A stretch of DNA of 64,000 bases from NCBI RefSeq assembly GCF_902167145.1, contig NC_050098.1:133312207-133376206 (forward strand), written 5' to 3'. Under the pieces are notes generated by a model. The model was not told where the DNA came from. It was given only the letters and a program-made list of their open reading frames with translations, and did not search any database. Positions 34,787-44,858 of the stretch are shown here, piece after piece. Origin of the DNA: Zea mays (taxonomy: Eukaryota; Streptophyta; Magnoliopsida; Poales; Poaceae). Both the position numbers and the translations under genes were made by a program. Within the stretch, counting starts at the first letter, position 1. Every line of letters starts with the position of its first letter.

Positions 34787-35412
34787 TGTCGGTGTTTTGG
34801 GTCCGACCGCGCACCCGGGGTTGCCCCTCGAGGTGCTTTTTGGAGTAGGACGGTGTTACCGACTGTAGCTCGATGGTTCGTGCTAGATACACGAGAGACA
34901 GTGGACAATTTTATACAGGTTCGGGCCGCTTAGAGAGGCATAACACCCTACTTCCTGGTGTGGATCTTTTATGTGGTGGGTTACAGGGGAGTTCTCTAGT
35001 ATGGAAGATGCTAGAGAGCTGAGTAGACGGCTAATGAGTGAGTTGTTGTTTGAGGGGGTGCCCCCTAGGCCTTATATACTCGACCGTGGGGCGTTTCATG
35101 CGGATATGATAATAACGTGCGCCTAAGTAATAGTGAACCGACTGAGCTTATCTTCCTATAATTCTGCCAACTTATCATCATTCAGTTCCAACGCCTGAGG
35201 GCGCAGCGCGGGAGAATCGGATCACTGCTGTGGATAATGCTTAAATTCGTTTGGCTACTTGGGCTCGAGTTGATCCAATCTTGCGTCGATCTACTCTGCC
35301 AGACATTCCTCCTCAGGGCCACGAAGGGATGGCCTTGCGAAACAATGGGTCCAAAGCCTTTCGCGAGGTCTTCTAGCCTTCTAGTGGACCTGGGGGATAT
35401 CTGTCCCCCACA
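34787..35412 (-). repeat. Element B 5' LTR
   Basis: This 626-bp LTR has TGTCGG...CCCACA ends on the plus strand and is followed by target duplication CCCAC at 35413-35417. The minus-strand TATATAAG near 35075-35085 is the likely promoter for the element. Confidence 0.95.
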
Positions 35413-35762
35413 CCCACTAATGTCCTGTATGCATATTTTTCCGCGTGCAGAGTAAGAAGGGAATCCTTTGATTTATGGTGTTTGTAACTGCCATAAATAA
35501 TAAAATTACCTAATCAACTTCCATAATAAAATCCATTGTTTTATGGTGGCCGCATGGACATGGGAGTTGTTGGTTGAGAGTGAATCTAACATTTACGCTG
35601 TTATCTATAACTATGTATGCTCAAACTTGAAGATTTTTACGATCATGAATACAACGCATCTGAGTTACCAACGTTTCTCACTTTGGCTTGTTATTTACGC
35701 TCTTAACTGCTGGTTTTTATGGTCAAAACTGAAGGTTTTTACACTCGAACATGGAGATGTGT

Positions 35763-36110
35763 GTAGCATAATTAGTATGAGTATATATCATAAACTGGTT
35801 CTAACGAGCCTAGCTGCTTGGCTGTTGGAGTGATCCTATATTTATGGAGAAAATAAAGTATTTAAATATGATTTTTTGTTTCCATACATGATAATCCATT
35901 TCCTTTCATTGCAGATTCCTCTCATCCTAAATTTGTGCGCATGAAGTAGGAAACAGATTTTTACATAGTGTACTGAATCACATAAATATCTACACCATGT
36001 AGCATAATTAGTATCAGTATGTATTATAAACTTGTTCTAACGAGCCTAGTTGCATGGCTGTTTGAGCCATCCTATATTTATGGAGCCAACCATTTTTTGC
36101 GTGCATGCAG
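35763..36110. repeat. 236-bp repeat pair (first pair)
   Basis: GTAGCATAATTAGTAT starts copies at 35763 and 35999. Both run through TTCTAACGAGCCTAG and ATCCTATATTTATGGAG. The same pair, with the same 236-bp offset, occurs at 37973 and 38209. Confidence 0.85.
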
Positions 36111-36390
36111 TGAAAACGAAAATATCATCCAAAATTTGCGCATATGCACTAGAAACTCTCACGATCTGCCATAATTATCGGATCCACCATAAAAATAGAA
36201 TTTGCATGCATGTGTCTGCGTGTGTGGATGTGGTCAAGTGGTTGGGCATGTTTTTATGCTATATCTATGAAATATGTGCGTTGTTTCTATGAACTATTTA
36301 CACTATTTGTGAAAAAAATAGAATCGCAATTTATAGCTTGCGTCCCACGTGCGGGGTTGGATGTTGGACCAGAGGTTTGACTAAGGCACG

Positions 36391-37014
36391 TGTTGTTTGC
36401 TTGTTCTCAAATGTTGTGAGTCAAGAACAAGGCAACACAATTATTAAAGGTCATGGACCTTCGTCTTCCGAAGCATTATCTCCTCTTGGATATAATGATC
36501 TTCAGACGAAGGTCATGAAGGACATGTCTTTCAGTTCATAGAGTACATAGAGATAATGAATATAGTTTTTCAGTTCATTCACATATGTATTTCATAATGT
36601 ACACATGAATATTAACAGAGTTTACATTACATTAATACCTTCGGCTTGCTCGAAGGTGCTGATGCGAGAGCGATTACAATTCAGCGTGAACAGTACGAGG
36701 TACTATTCACCTATTTATAGGCACGGAACGCAGCCTGGGTGAAACATTTATGACCTTAATTCGTATACATAACCGTAACATAAATCATCAAGGGTTAACT
36801 GGTCTTTTCCTCTTCGGTGCAGTGCCATGCTTGACCTTCGTCAGCACCTTAAGTCGAAGCTGTCGTCCTTCGGTTAGAAGCTTCAATATTCGTCATTATG
36901 GTTCTCAGATAGTGTCTTCGTCTTGAGGACCTTCGGCAGAGAAGATCCTTAACATCACTTTGTCAGTGATACCTTTGTCTTAAGGACCTTCGGCGGAGAA
37001 GAAGACCCCCAACA
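36391..37014 (-). mobile_element. Solo LTR, 624 bp
   Basis: The plus strand begins TGTTGTTTGCTTG and ends CCCCCAACA. GCACG flanks it on both sides (36386-36390 and 37015-37019). No internal region or second LTR is present, so it is a solo LTR left by recombination between two LTRs. A minus-strand CCTATAAATAG near 36712-36722 and CCTTCGG-rich sequence suggest minus orientation and a resemblance to Cinful-type Tat LTRs, which is tentative. Confidence 0.85.
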
Positions 37015-37143
37015 GCACGTGGGAGAGGTTTGACCTAGTGCCTAGTTGTTAGGTGCGGACTAGAGAGCGGCTGGGGCTTCCTTTAACTATTAGAAGCCCT
37101 AGGCTCCCAATATATTAATCATATATATATAGTTTGTATATTT

Positions 37144-38562
37144 GGAGCCTTGGGTTCCAATAACTAGAGGAAGCCATGGCTCAACGGTGCCATCCGGTTC
37201 AGCCGCACCAGGTTTGGGTGTCTATAAAAGGAGGCCCAGGGCGCTAGGGTTTCATTTTTTAGCGGTGCCGGTGGTGAAGCCCCCACCATGATGCACGAGC
37301 GACGGTGCCCCCACCCCATCAATGCGCGCATGGAGGGGGTTCACTAAGGGAGCAAGGCGGCGGCGACGACCTCTCCAAGGCATGATCGGCAACGCCGGCT
37401 TCTCCTAGGCATGAGTGGCAGTGATGGATCCTAGAGGCACGCGCGACGGGGGTGGCTCCCTGAGCCCGCGTTGCAGCGGTGGCCACCTTGACGTCGCGCG
37501 ACAGCGGCGGCTCCTTGAGGCCTCGCCCCAGTGGCAACCACTTAAGGCGCGTGTGGCGACGACGCGCATCCAAGGCGTGTGCGGCAGCGGCGGTTCCCTG
37601 AGGGAGTGTGGCGGTGATGGGTCTAGGAGGTGCGCATGCGGCGACAGATTCCAAAGGCACGCGTGACGTAGGCTCCTCAGAGGCGGGCGCCTTGGAGTGG
37701 CGCACGCTGGCTTCCCACCTCCCACGACGACGCCGGCTTTCCCTAAACGCGAGTGACGACGACGGACTTCCTTAGGCGCAAGTGGTGGCGGATCGACGAC
37801 CCTATTTTTATGCTATTTTGTATACATATATATGCCAACGTAAATAGGTTTTTATGATACATTGTCATTTTATGGCTCTCATTCCAAATTTTGTATGTTT
37901 ATAATGTTTCTATTCACATTTTATGTAAACGTTTGTAGATTTTTACGTAGCATATATATGTACCTTCGATGTGTAGCATAATTAGTATCAGTATATATCA
38001 TAAACTGGTTCTAATGAGCCTAGTTGCATGGTTGTTGGAGAGATCCTATATTTATGGGGTAAATAAAGCATTTAAATCAGATTTTTGTTTCTATGCATGT
38101 CAATCCATTTCATCTCAACACACATTATTGTCAAACTAAATTTGTGTGCATGCAGCAGGAAACTGATTTTCTACGCAACGTACCTTATTGCATAAATACC
38201 TATAATGTGTAGCATATTTAGTATTATTATATATGATAAAATGTTTCTAATGAGCCTAGTTGCATGGCTGTTATAGAGGTCCTGTATTTATGGATAGAAT
38301 AAAGCATTCAAATCTGATTTTTTTGTTTCCATTCATTCCAATCCCTCCTAAATTTGTGTGCATGCTTTCCAAAATTTTTGTGCATGCAAATGAAAACAAA
38401 TGCGTATGCAGAGGGCGCGTGGGGGTGGATCCGGTCAGAGGAGAGGTGTGACCTCGTGCATGGCGGGGGGGCGCAACAGACTGGTTGCACCTAATTGTTG
38501 GGTGTGGTCCAGGGTGTGGCTGGGGTTTTCTGTAACTATTGGAAGGCCTGGGCTCCTAATAT
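37144..38562. repeat. Large tandem unit, copy 2
   Basis: This copy runs from GGAGCCTTGGGTTCC to GGCTCCTAATAT. It has the same order of landmarks as copy 1: TATA-like GTCTATAAAAGG (about 37220), AGGGTTTCATT, a GC-rich stretch of degenerate GGCGGCGACGGCTCCCTGAGG phrases (37320-37790), AT-rich TTTTTATG sequence, two 236-bp repeats, then GTTGGGTGTGGTCC. Frames through the GC-rich part are repetitive and lack a conserved motif. Copy lengths differ (about 1.4 kb here, about 1.9 kb for copy 1 without insertions). Confidence 0.6.
37973..38330. repeat. 236-bp repeat pair (second pair)
   Basis: Copies begin at 37973 and 38209 (GTAGCATAATTAGTAT and GTAGCATATTTAGTAT) and carry GAGCCTAGTTGCATGG and CCTATATTTATGG or CCTGTATTTATGG. 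They match the pair at 35763-36110. Confidence 0.85.
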
Positions 38563-40142
38563 CCCCTCCCTATATATTGATCACCCACCCTAAAATGACT
38601 TAGGAAATTTAAGCTATTCATGATCATTATATGCTGTCTCAAGGTTGGTGATCATCACCTAGGATGGGTGTGTGTACATGTATGTACGTATGGGGCAATA
38701 GCAAAATTGCTCTTGTTTCAGACATTAATTTTGAAAACGGGCCTATTTTCGAACTTTGTAAAATTTGGACCACTTTTTGAATCTGAAGTTGCCGTTTACC
38801 CCTATTTGTAAAACTGTTATGTGGAGTTAGGTTTTGGATGGAGAAGAAAGAAAAATATTTAAGAAAGATACAATAGACTAAAATGTCCATGTCTTATCCT
38901 TTGCACTGAACACACTCATCGGCAACATGGATGGCTCACCTCCCCTCACCAAACCCACCCAAACCCTAGCTCTTCCATCGGATCGCCTGGCCGGAGCGAG
39001 TGTCGGCGGCACGACAAGCCTAGGTGGGAGGTCCTACTGCAAGCCTGTAGGTTGTAGCAATAGCAACGACTTCTCTTCTAGTTCCCATGCACCTTGAAGA
39101 TGAGGCGGAGTATGATCCATGTATAGCAGGAGAACGGGGTAGGGATGTATAGCCTTCGCCGCACTGCTATTGGGCTGCGGTGTCATCATGGGCATCGTCG
39201 GTGATGCTACCGCGTAGGGCTTCTAGCTCCCCTTCTACAAACAACATGATTTGCACATAAGCAACTACATACTTTCAACCCAAGAGGTGGTACCCAAGAG
39301 CTACATACTTTCATTTCGATTAGTTTAACTGTTTTAGTGCCTACTTCTATAATTGTGCTATGATTATTGGATATCTTCCACTCCAACCAGTTTAATTATT
39401 TCTAGGACTCTTCCTTCTAGGGAAACCCTTAGTCATCTCACATAATGGTGCTAGTGGAGACGACTCAGATAGCACAGACCTATCCTACCATATTACAAGC
39501 GATGATGGTGTAGATGTCATCGATTGTAATGTTCAAGTGACAAGTGACAAATTTCTTATGTGTGTGAGATCCATTAATATCCTTGACACCATGAATGTGA
39601 TGAGTTGGTTCATGGAGTGACACATTTTTTATTTTTGTTGGACATGTAATTGTATTTTCATTAGTGTGTTGGACTCATTTGGTGCTATTATTGGACATGT
39701 AACCATTGCTTTGTTGGAGACGATGTTTATTTCTATTTTGGACATGTGTGGCTCCTTTGTTATAGACATGTTTTTATGCTCATGTGATGCCTAACTATTG
39801 AGGATCAGATCCCTAGGCCCCTAGGGCCCACGAGTCAGAAGGAGGGCGGAGGGAGAGTCCGCCCCAGAAGGACCCGCTCCCGAGCAACCTCGAGGCACCG
39901 AGCTTGGGGTCGGGCAAACCAAGAGGAAGCTGCTCGAGTGGATTCTGCACCTGACCCGCAAATTGCCCCTGTCATAAATGACTGGTCTCATTGAATACAC
40001 CTAGCGCTGAGCCACGATGGGGACTCGTTCCTCCTTCAACTCATGGCCCACGAACCTAGGCATGAGCCCCACTTATGGCCTACGAAGTTGTAGCCCTATA
40101 GCCCACTCATGACCTATCGAGCCTAGGCCTGAGGCTCCTAAG
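38563..40142. other. Intergenic sequence, no confident gene
   Basis: A short frame from about 38929 (MDGSPPLTKPTQTLALPSDR) ends after fewer than 60 codons and matches nothing I know. The stretch 39800-40142 is GC-richer with CCGAGCTTGGGGTCGGGC, reminiscent of the LTR of element A, and may be LTR debris. Nothing else is supported. Confidence 0.4.
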
Positions 40143-41233
40143 CACTTCAGGAATCCTTGCGATTCCCGTCGGCCACACTAATTCCCGTCGGCCCCAGCCG
40201 AGGCCGACAGGAATAAGGTAACTCTCGTCGGCTACAAGATTGCCGACGGCAATAAATTTAATCCACGTTGGCTAGTACGCCTTGAATATAAATTGTATGC
40301 CTTGCAAGTATTAGCTTAAATATAAATTGCGTTTATTTTAGTTAATGATTTTGATTGTGAATGTCATGTTATGTATTGATTCTACTACTTGTTGCAACTA
40401 CATATATTTTTTACAAACTATGTGTCACCCGTTTCAGACCGCTATGCATCACATGTATGTATTATACATGTTTTGTGTGACGTGTATAAATATGAATATC
40501 TCACACACACTTTTTACTCGTACACAACTGTAATAATGGGTGATATACGTGATTGGATGTATGAAGGTTTCAAAAAGGGTGGGTGTCTCACAAGTGAATG
40601 GTTTGCCAAAACTCAGATGTTTCTGGACCATGCAGCTGTTTTGTTACAAATAGATAATATTAGGTGTCCATGCAATAAATGTAGAAATATGACTAGCCAC
40701 ACCAAGAGGCAGGTCACACTACACCTATGCTCACATGGTTTCGTGTCAGGCTATAAGGTCTGGTATCTCCACGGTGAAGACGTTGAACGAGCAGCAGAAG
40801 TAGAAGTTGATGACGGTGAAGATGTTGATAGGCTGGACCAGATGCTTGAGGATCTGCAGCATGAACTGGCCCCAGATCATCATGATTGATCTACACTGGA
40901 GGTTCAGAAGTTCTTCGACCTCCTCAAATCGTCAGAAGAGCCTCTTCACGAGCACACTGACGTGACCGTCCTCGAATTCGTGACCCGGCTGATGTCAATT
41001 AAGTCCAAGTTTGCATTCTCAATTAATTGTTACAAGGAGCTTGTGGATTTGATTAGTGAGGTTCTTACTATGGGTCACAAGATGCCCAAAGACATGTACC
41101 AATCTAAGAAATTGCTTAAAGGTCTTGGTATGCAGTATGAGAAGATTGATGTTTGTCAGGACAACTGTATGCTTTTTTGGAAGGAACATGGTAGAGAGGA
41201 TAAATGCTTAAAATGTGGGAAGTCGAGGTATGT
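40143..41233 (+). mobile_element. CACTA (En/Spm) transposon, 5' end, truncated by element D
   Basis: CACTTCAGGAATCC at 40143 fits a CACTA-type terminus with a variant fifth base. The next 120 bp hold short subterminal repeats in both orientations: TTCCCGTCGGCC twice, CTCGTCGGCT, and the reverse forms GGCCGACAGGAAT and GCCGACGGCAAT. These are typical transposase-binding sites of this superfamily. A transposase gene follows at 40536. Element D inserted at 41233/41234 and the rest is not in the window. Confidence 0.8.
40536..41233 (+). pseudogene. CACTA TNP2-type transposase, N-terminal fragment
   Basis: ATG 40536 begins MGDIRDWMYEGFKKGGCLTS. The pattern WMY...EW...F, then IRCPCNKCRN...LCSHGFVSGYKVWYLHGE, is the Transpos_assoc head of CACTA TNP2 proteins. 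A TGA at 40887-40889 interrupts the same frame, which resumes with KFFDLLKSSEEPLHEHTDVT and SKFAFSINCYKELVDLI, then NCMLFWKEH and KCLKCGKSRYV, the start of the TNP2 catalytic family. Coding ends where element D begins. About 230 codons remain of a protein usually several times longer. Confidence 0.88.
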
Positions 41234-41926
41234 TGTAACATCCCAAAATCTCAACCCAAGGTTTGGAACCCTAATCTCCTAAACCCCCCCTTCTATTTTC
41301 TCCCTAAACTGCACTCTTAGGTCATCTCATCATATGCATACACTTTGATTATTAGAAGCACCTCACATAGATTATTTTTAACACCTAAGATTAGTTAGCA
41401 AATTATTGTTCAAAAGAAAAAGAGATAAAAAGAAATGGAAATAGAAAATAGAAATGAGAAATAGAAAACAGAAAAAGGAAAAGGAAAAACACTCTTCCCC
41501 CCCTCGGCTGGGCCGTTTCCGGCCCAAGCCACTCCGCCTCTCCCTCACACAGCCCAAGCGGCCCAGCCGCGAGCGCCCGCGCCACGCCTGACAGCCAGGC
41601 CCCACCCGTCAGCTGCACCCTCTCCCTCCCTCTTGTGCCGCTCTCCTGCTGGCAGCCCGGGCCCGCTCGTCAGGTCCCTCGTCCCACCCATTCCTTCACC
41701 AGCGCATTCGCCGCCGACCACCGCCCACCCCGTCGCCTCGCCATTAACGCGCGCACCCGCTCGATTGGCGCCATGCGCCCGCTCACTGTGCCCAAGCCAT
41801 CCCCTCGCCCCCCCCCCCCCCCCCCCCCCGCCTGTCCGAGCCGTCCCGACGCGTTTGCGCCATCCCCGCCATCATGGCGAGCTCATCGGCGCTCGCCGCC
41901 CCCCTTCCTTCTCCTCCCCGGCCACC

Positions 41927-41934
41927 TATAAAAA
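41927..41934 (+). promoter_or_regulatory. Element D LTR TATA box
   Basis: TATAAAAA follows GGCCACC on the plus strand, about 690 bp into the LTR. The region downstream is GC- and CT-rich like a plant 5' leader. Confidence 0.65.
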
Positions 41935-42659
41935 GATCGCCCCGAGTCCCTTGTTCCACCACACCAGGCCTCAGCCACTCCACCTCCCTCCCTCGAGATC
42001 AATCGGACTCGGCACTGTCGTCTCTCCCCTCTCCGGTGAGCTCCGACCTCCTCCCTCTGCTAAGTCCCAGTCCAATTCATATGGTTCTTGAGCTTCGCCA
42101 CCCCCTCACGAACGCAATGCACCAATCCCCACCTCCTATTGCGCTCGGCTGCCTTGCCGGCAACCTCACCGCCGCGAGCGCCCGCCACCGCACCGTGGAC
42201 CAGCCACCCTAGGCCTCCGCCGGTCAAATTGACGCCACCCCCATGACCCCCTACCCCCACCCGTGCCTCGCCACCACTTCCCCGTCACGAAACTGGGATC
42301 CCGGCGGAGAACCGCCGCGGGCATCACCGGCGGTCGAGCCGACCGGTTCACCCCCCCCCCACTCCGTCGCCCGCTCCGCGCCGTTAACCCCCCTCCTCTC
42401 GCTGACGCATGGGCCCGCGCCCACGGCGTCCGCCTGCTCCGCGCCACTCCTTTGTGGGCCGGTTGGGCCGCCTGCCGCGCCCGTGCGCGCGCTCGCGCTA
42501 GACTGGGCCGAAAACACCCCCCGGCCCAGCGAGCAGGAAATCCCTTTTCTTTTTTCTTTTCCCATTTCCACATATATAATTATATGCTGATATTTTATGC
42601 ACCAAAAATAGTTTAAATAAATTATAGGGCACAAAAATAATAAGGTATAAGAATTGTTA

Positions 42660-43765
42660 GCGGAAGAGGGATCCGAGCCTCTGGAATTTGTAGCTCCGGA
42701 AGAAGGGCAGGAACTCGACCCCTCCGAGATAAATCTTTTGTGCCAGGAAAGCTTCGACGAAAGCAAGTCCATCCTTCCCTTGATGCATAATTTACCTATT
42801 CTCTCTACCACTACCGAAGCCGGGATCCAGGGATGGAATTTATTTGCATGGTGAGCAGAGAGTTAGGCCACATTAACTAGCATCTGTGATCACAAGATAT
42901 GGGATGGGAAAAAGGGCAGTGGTTGTAACCAACGATGTTTTCAAAAAGTGTGCGATGAAGGGTATTCACCCTCATCAACTGGTGAGTGGGATGATCAGGG
43001 ACTCCCTGGTTTAGGGGAGAGCCTAAGGTGATGGCTCAGCTGGTTTAAGCATGAGCAAAAGGATTGTCCTCTCATATAAGGACCGGTTTGTCATCCTTCA
43101 CTATCTGTACTCATGAAAAGTACAACCACTCGAGGCTGTGTGGGTAGTCACTCGATCTGAACTCGTACGGTCCAACTCCAGGGTTATGAAGGCTGGGGAG
43201 CACCGGGAGGATAAGGAGGGGGAATGTTTTGTCCGGTTTGGACATGGTGGTGGCCTGACTCCTTCCGATATAACCGTTAAGGTTAGGACATGCGAGGAAG
43301 GAAAGAGATTCGGATTCGGATCTCATTGGCCATGAGATCGCAGAGCCGGACTAGTGGGTAAAGTGTACCCCTCTGCGCAGAGTTCAAACCTATTCGAATA
43401 GTCCGTGTCCACTGGAATGGACGAGTCTGGTGTGGTATGACAATTAGTGTTTTACAACATTCGTGAACACGGAAAGATGTGTGTGTGAGTGTGTCTTTGG
43501 AAAAGAAAAATGGTGCCACGGGAGCGGGAAGCTCAGTGGTGGTTAAGCAACACGTTATTTCTATTTCTTCGGGAAAACCCTAAACAGTATTGCTTTCTCT
43601 GAGAAAAAGAGGAGTGACTTTAACTCCACCATATGAAGCATGTATGATATAGGTCTCTTTCTCTTTACGAGAGCCGGGTGGGCTTGCAGAATACCTAGTG
43701 TATTCACCCAGATTTATTTATGTTTTTCAGCAGCTGAAGATTTCTTTTCTGCTATGCTTGGTTGA
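42660..43765 (+). other. Exon-like ORF cassette in LTR of element D (putative GC-AG intron)
   Basis: A first exon-like piece (about 42660-42762) encodes EEGSEPLEFVAPEEGQELD and continues to a GCAAGT donor at 42763. A strong acceptor (TATGTTTTTCAG) ends at 43730. The second piece (43731-43765) reads AEDFFSAMLG then TGA. The break falls after the first base of a codon on both sides, so the frame is kept. Element E LTRs show the same plan with the same phase. This is inference: no transcript evidence is available here. Confidence 0.45.
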
Positions 43766-43977
43766 GGGGGCTGTGTCTTCACCCAGTTCTGCCTGTGGCC
43801 TGGGCTAGTTTATCTTCCACTGTGTTTTATATTTCTGGCTCTCTCGAGCTTGTACCCTAGTATTGTAATAACATTTACTCAAACTCTATACTATTCGAAG
43901 TAAAGAATGTGGTTACTAGCCTCCGGGGACTAGTAATTGTATCACATTTGAGTCCCAAAGGATCGGGACGCTTCAGG

Positions 43978-43989
43978 TGGTATCAGAGC
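43978..43989 (+). other. Element D primer-binding site (tRNA-Met type)
   Basis: TGGTATCAGAGC is the classical plant retrotransposon site complementary to the 3' end of initiator tRNA-Met. It is two bases after the LTR. Confidence 0.92.
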
Positions 43990-44118
43990 CCATAGGACTG
44001 GTCGTAGACTGCAGCCCTGACCATTAAAATTTGCCTTATCAAGAAAACACCTCTTACCCCTAAGAAAAATCTTCTCTCCTTTCCCTGATATTAACAGACC
44101 CTTCTTTTCTCCTACCAG

Positions 44119-44748
44119 ATGGAAGGCTCTTGGGTCATTAGGACATCATACTGCTCAGAGGAGGAAGGATTTCCTCACCTCTTACGGAGTTGTGTGCTAT
44201 GCATGGGGATCCGCAAGAAGCCGGAATATGTCTGGAAGGAATACCGCGAAAATGGAGTGGAGAAGTGCTCTATGGCGGTCTACCTAGGAGAAAGCCGAAG
44301 TTACCCAAACCACCCTCCCTTCCAAGTCACCTTCATCGGGCACCACTTCCCAGACACTTGCCAGATTGTTGCCCAAAAAGCCCTTAAGCAGCTATGCCAG
44401 AACTACAGCAGAGAGGTCCTTGAAACCCCCCTTCGTTACTTCCCACCTAGCAACAAAAATACCCCCACCTGGAGGAAAAGACTTTAGGCCCTGTCAGGGA
44501 GAGATCCTACTGAAGATAAGAAGCTGAAGAAGCTCGCCCCCACGAAGAAAATCCAAAAGAAGACCAGAGACCAAGGAGGCCAGACTGAGCGGAAGAAGAA
44601 AGCCCCTCCAGCACCACCTCCCGCCAGAATAGAGAATTTGTCCGACGTCGAGGATATGTCCCTAGCTAGCCTTGATGACCTTCTCAAGGAATTTGGGGAC
44701 ACTTTAGAAAAAGAGTTTGGAAGTACCTCAGAGAACGCTCGCGTGTAG
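44119..44748 (+). pseudogene. Extra sense ORF upstream of gag in element D
   Basis: ATG 44119 follows CTCCTACCAG directly, so it lies at a likely splice acceptor. The product of about 209 codons has one internal TAG (44485-44487). Its N-terminal part has YVWKEYRENGVEKCSMAVYL, then FIGHHFPDTCQIVAQKALKQ and LCQNY. The C-terminal half is Lys-rich (DKKLKKLAPTKKIQKKTR), then acidic (DVEDMSLASLDDLLKEF). The N-terminal spacing matches the extra ORF of element E (Y-x-E, C-x-V, DT...A...AL..LC/FC..Y). Function is unknown and it is not gag or env by any motif I can see. Confidence 0.6.
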
Positions 44749-44792
44749 TACGATTTGTAGTAGCTGTATGCTTGTAATGAATTGGTGTAATG

Positions 44793-44820
44793 AATAAAAT
44801 AACTTGGTTGAAAAAAAAAA
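44793..44820 (+). other. AATAAA followed by A10 tract after extra ORF of D
   Basis: AATAAA lies at 44793-44798, and a run of exactly ten A bases at 44811-44820, about 60 bp after the extra ORF's stop and 38 bp before the gag ATG. This is the look of a polyadenylated mRNA end copied into DNA. Confidence 0.45.
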
Positions 44821-44858
44821 TTGGCATGTGCATAATAGTGACTCTACTCCCCTGGTAG

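Larger units (their letters stand above)
9824..35412 (-). mobile_element. Element B: Grande-like Tat-clade Ty3/gypsy retrotransposon
   Basis: Two 626-bp LTRs (9824-10449 and 34787-35412) flank the element, and CCCAC is duplicated at 9819-9823 and 35413-35417. Removing nested element C leaves about 14.0 kb, close to what I recall for maize Grande, which also has roughly 0.6-kb LTRs, tandem arrays and an antisense gene. Minus-strand order is gag, protease, RT, RNase H, second RNase H, integrase, then an 89-bp array, antisense genes and the 3' LTR. I count about 35 LTR differences by eye (5-6%), which suggests an insertion roughly 2 million years old at commonly used grass LTR rates. Several stops and frameshifts make it defective. 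Confidence 0.92.
35418..37114. repeat. Large tandem unit, copy 1 (right part)
   Basis: This continues the unit interrupted at 9823. AT-rich sequence with many TTTTTATG/TTTTTACG phrases and GCATGCA words leads to GGCGGCTGGGGCTTCC-like sequence and GGCTCCCAATAT at about 37103, where copy 2 begins shortly after. It contains two 236-bp repeats and a solo LTR (36391-37014). No gene is seen. Confidence 0.6.
41234..43975 (+). repeat. Element D 5' LTR (2742 bp)
   Basis: It begins TGTAACATCCCAAAATC and ends GACGCTTCA, two bases before the primer site. It contains a run of 22 C bases (41808-41829), a TATA box at 41927, a donor-like CTCTCCGGTGAGCTCC near 42030-42045, and an exon-like ORF cassette (42660-43765). 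The 3' LTR is outside the window. Confidence 0.87.

Noticed and set aside
37319..37790. GC-rich overlapping frames as a coding gene
   Set aside because: The stretch is a degenerate GGCGACG/CTCCCTGAGG repeat, with frames on both strands and no conserved protein pattern.
38929..39100. Short ORF starting MDGSPPLTKP as a zinc-finger gene fragment
   Set aside because: It ends within 60 codons and I could not place enough cysteines to support a known finger.
41633..42590. Long Pro/Arg-rich frames in the LTR of D as genes
   Set aside because: They lie in GC-rich leader sequence of the LTR, overlap on both strands, and show only composition bias, including a C22 run.
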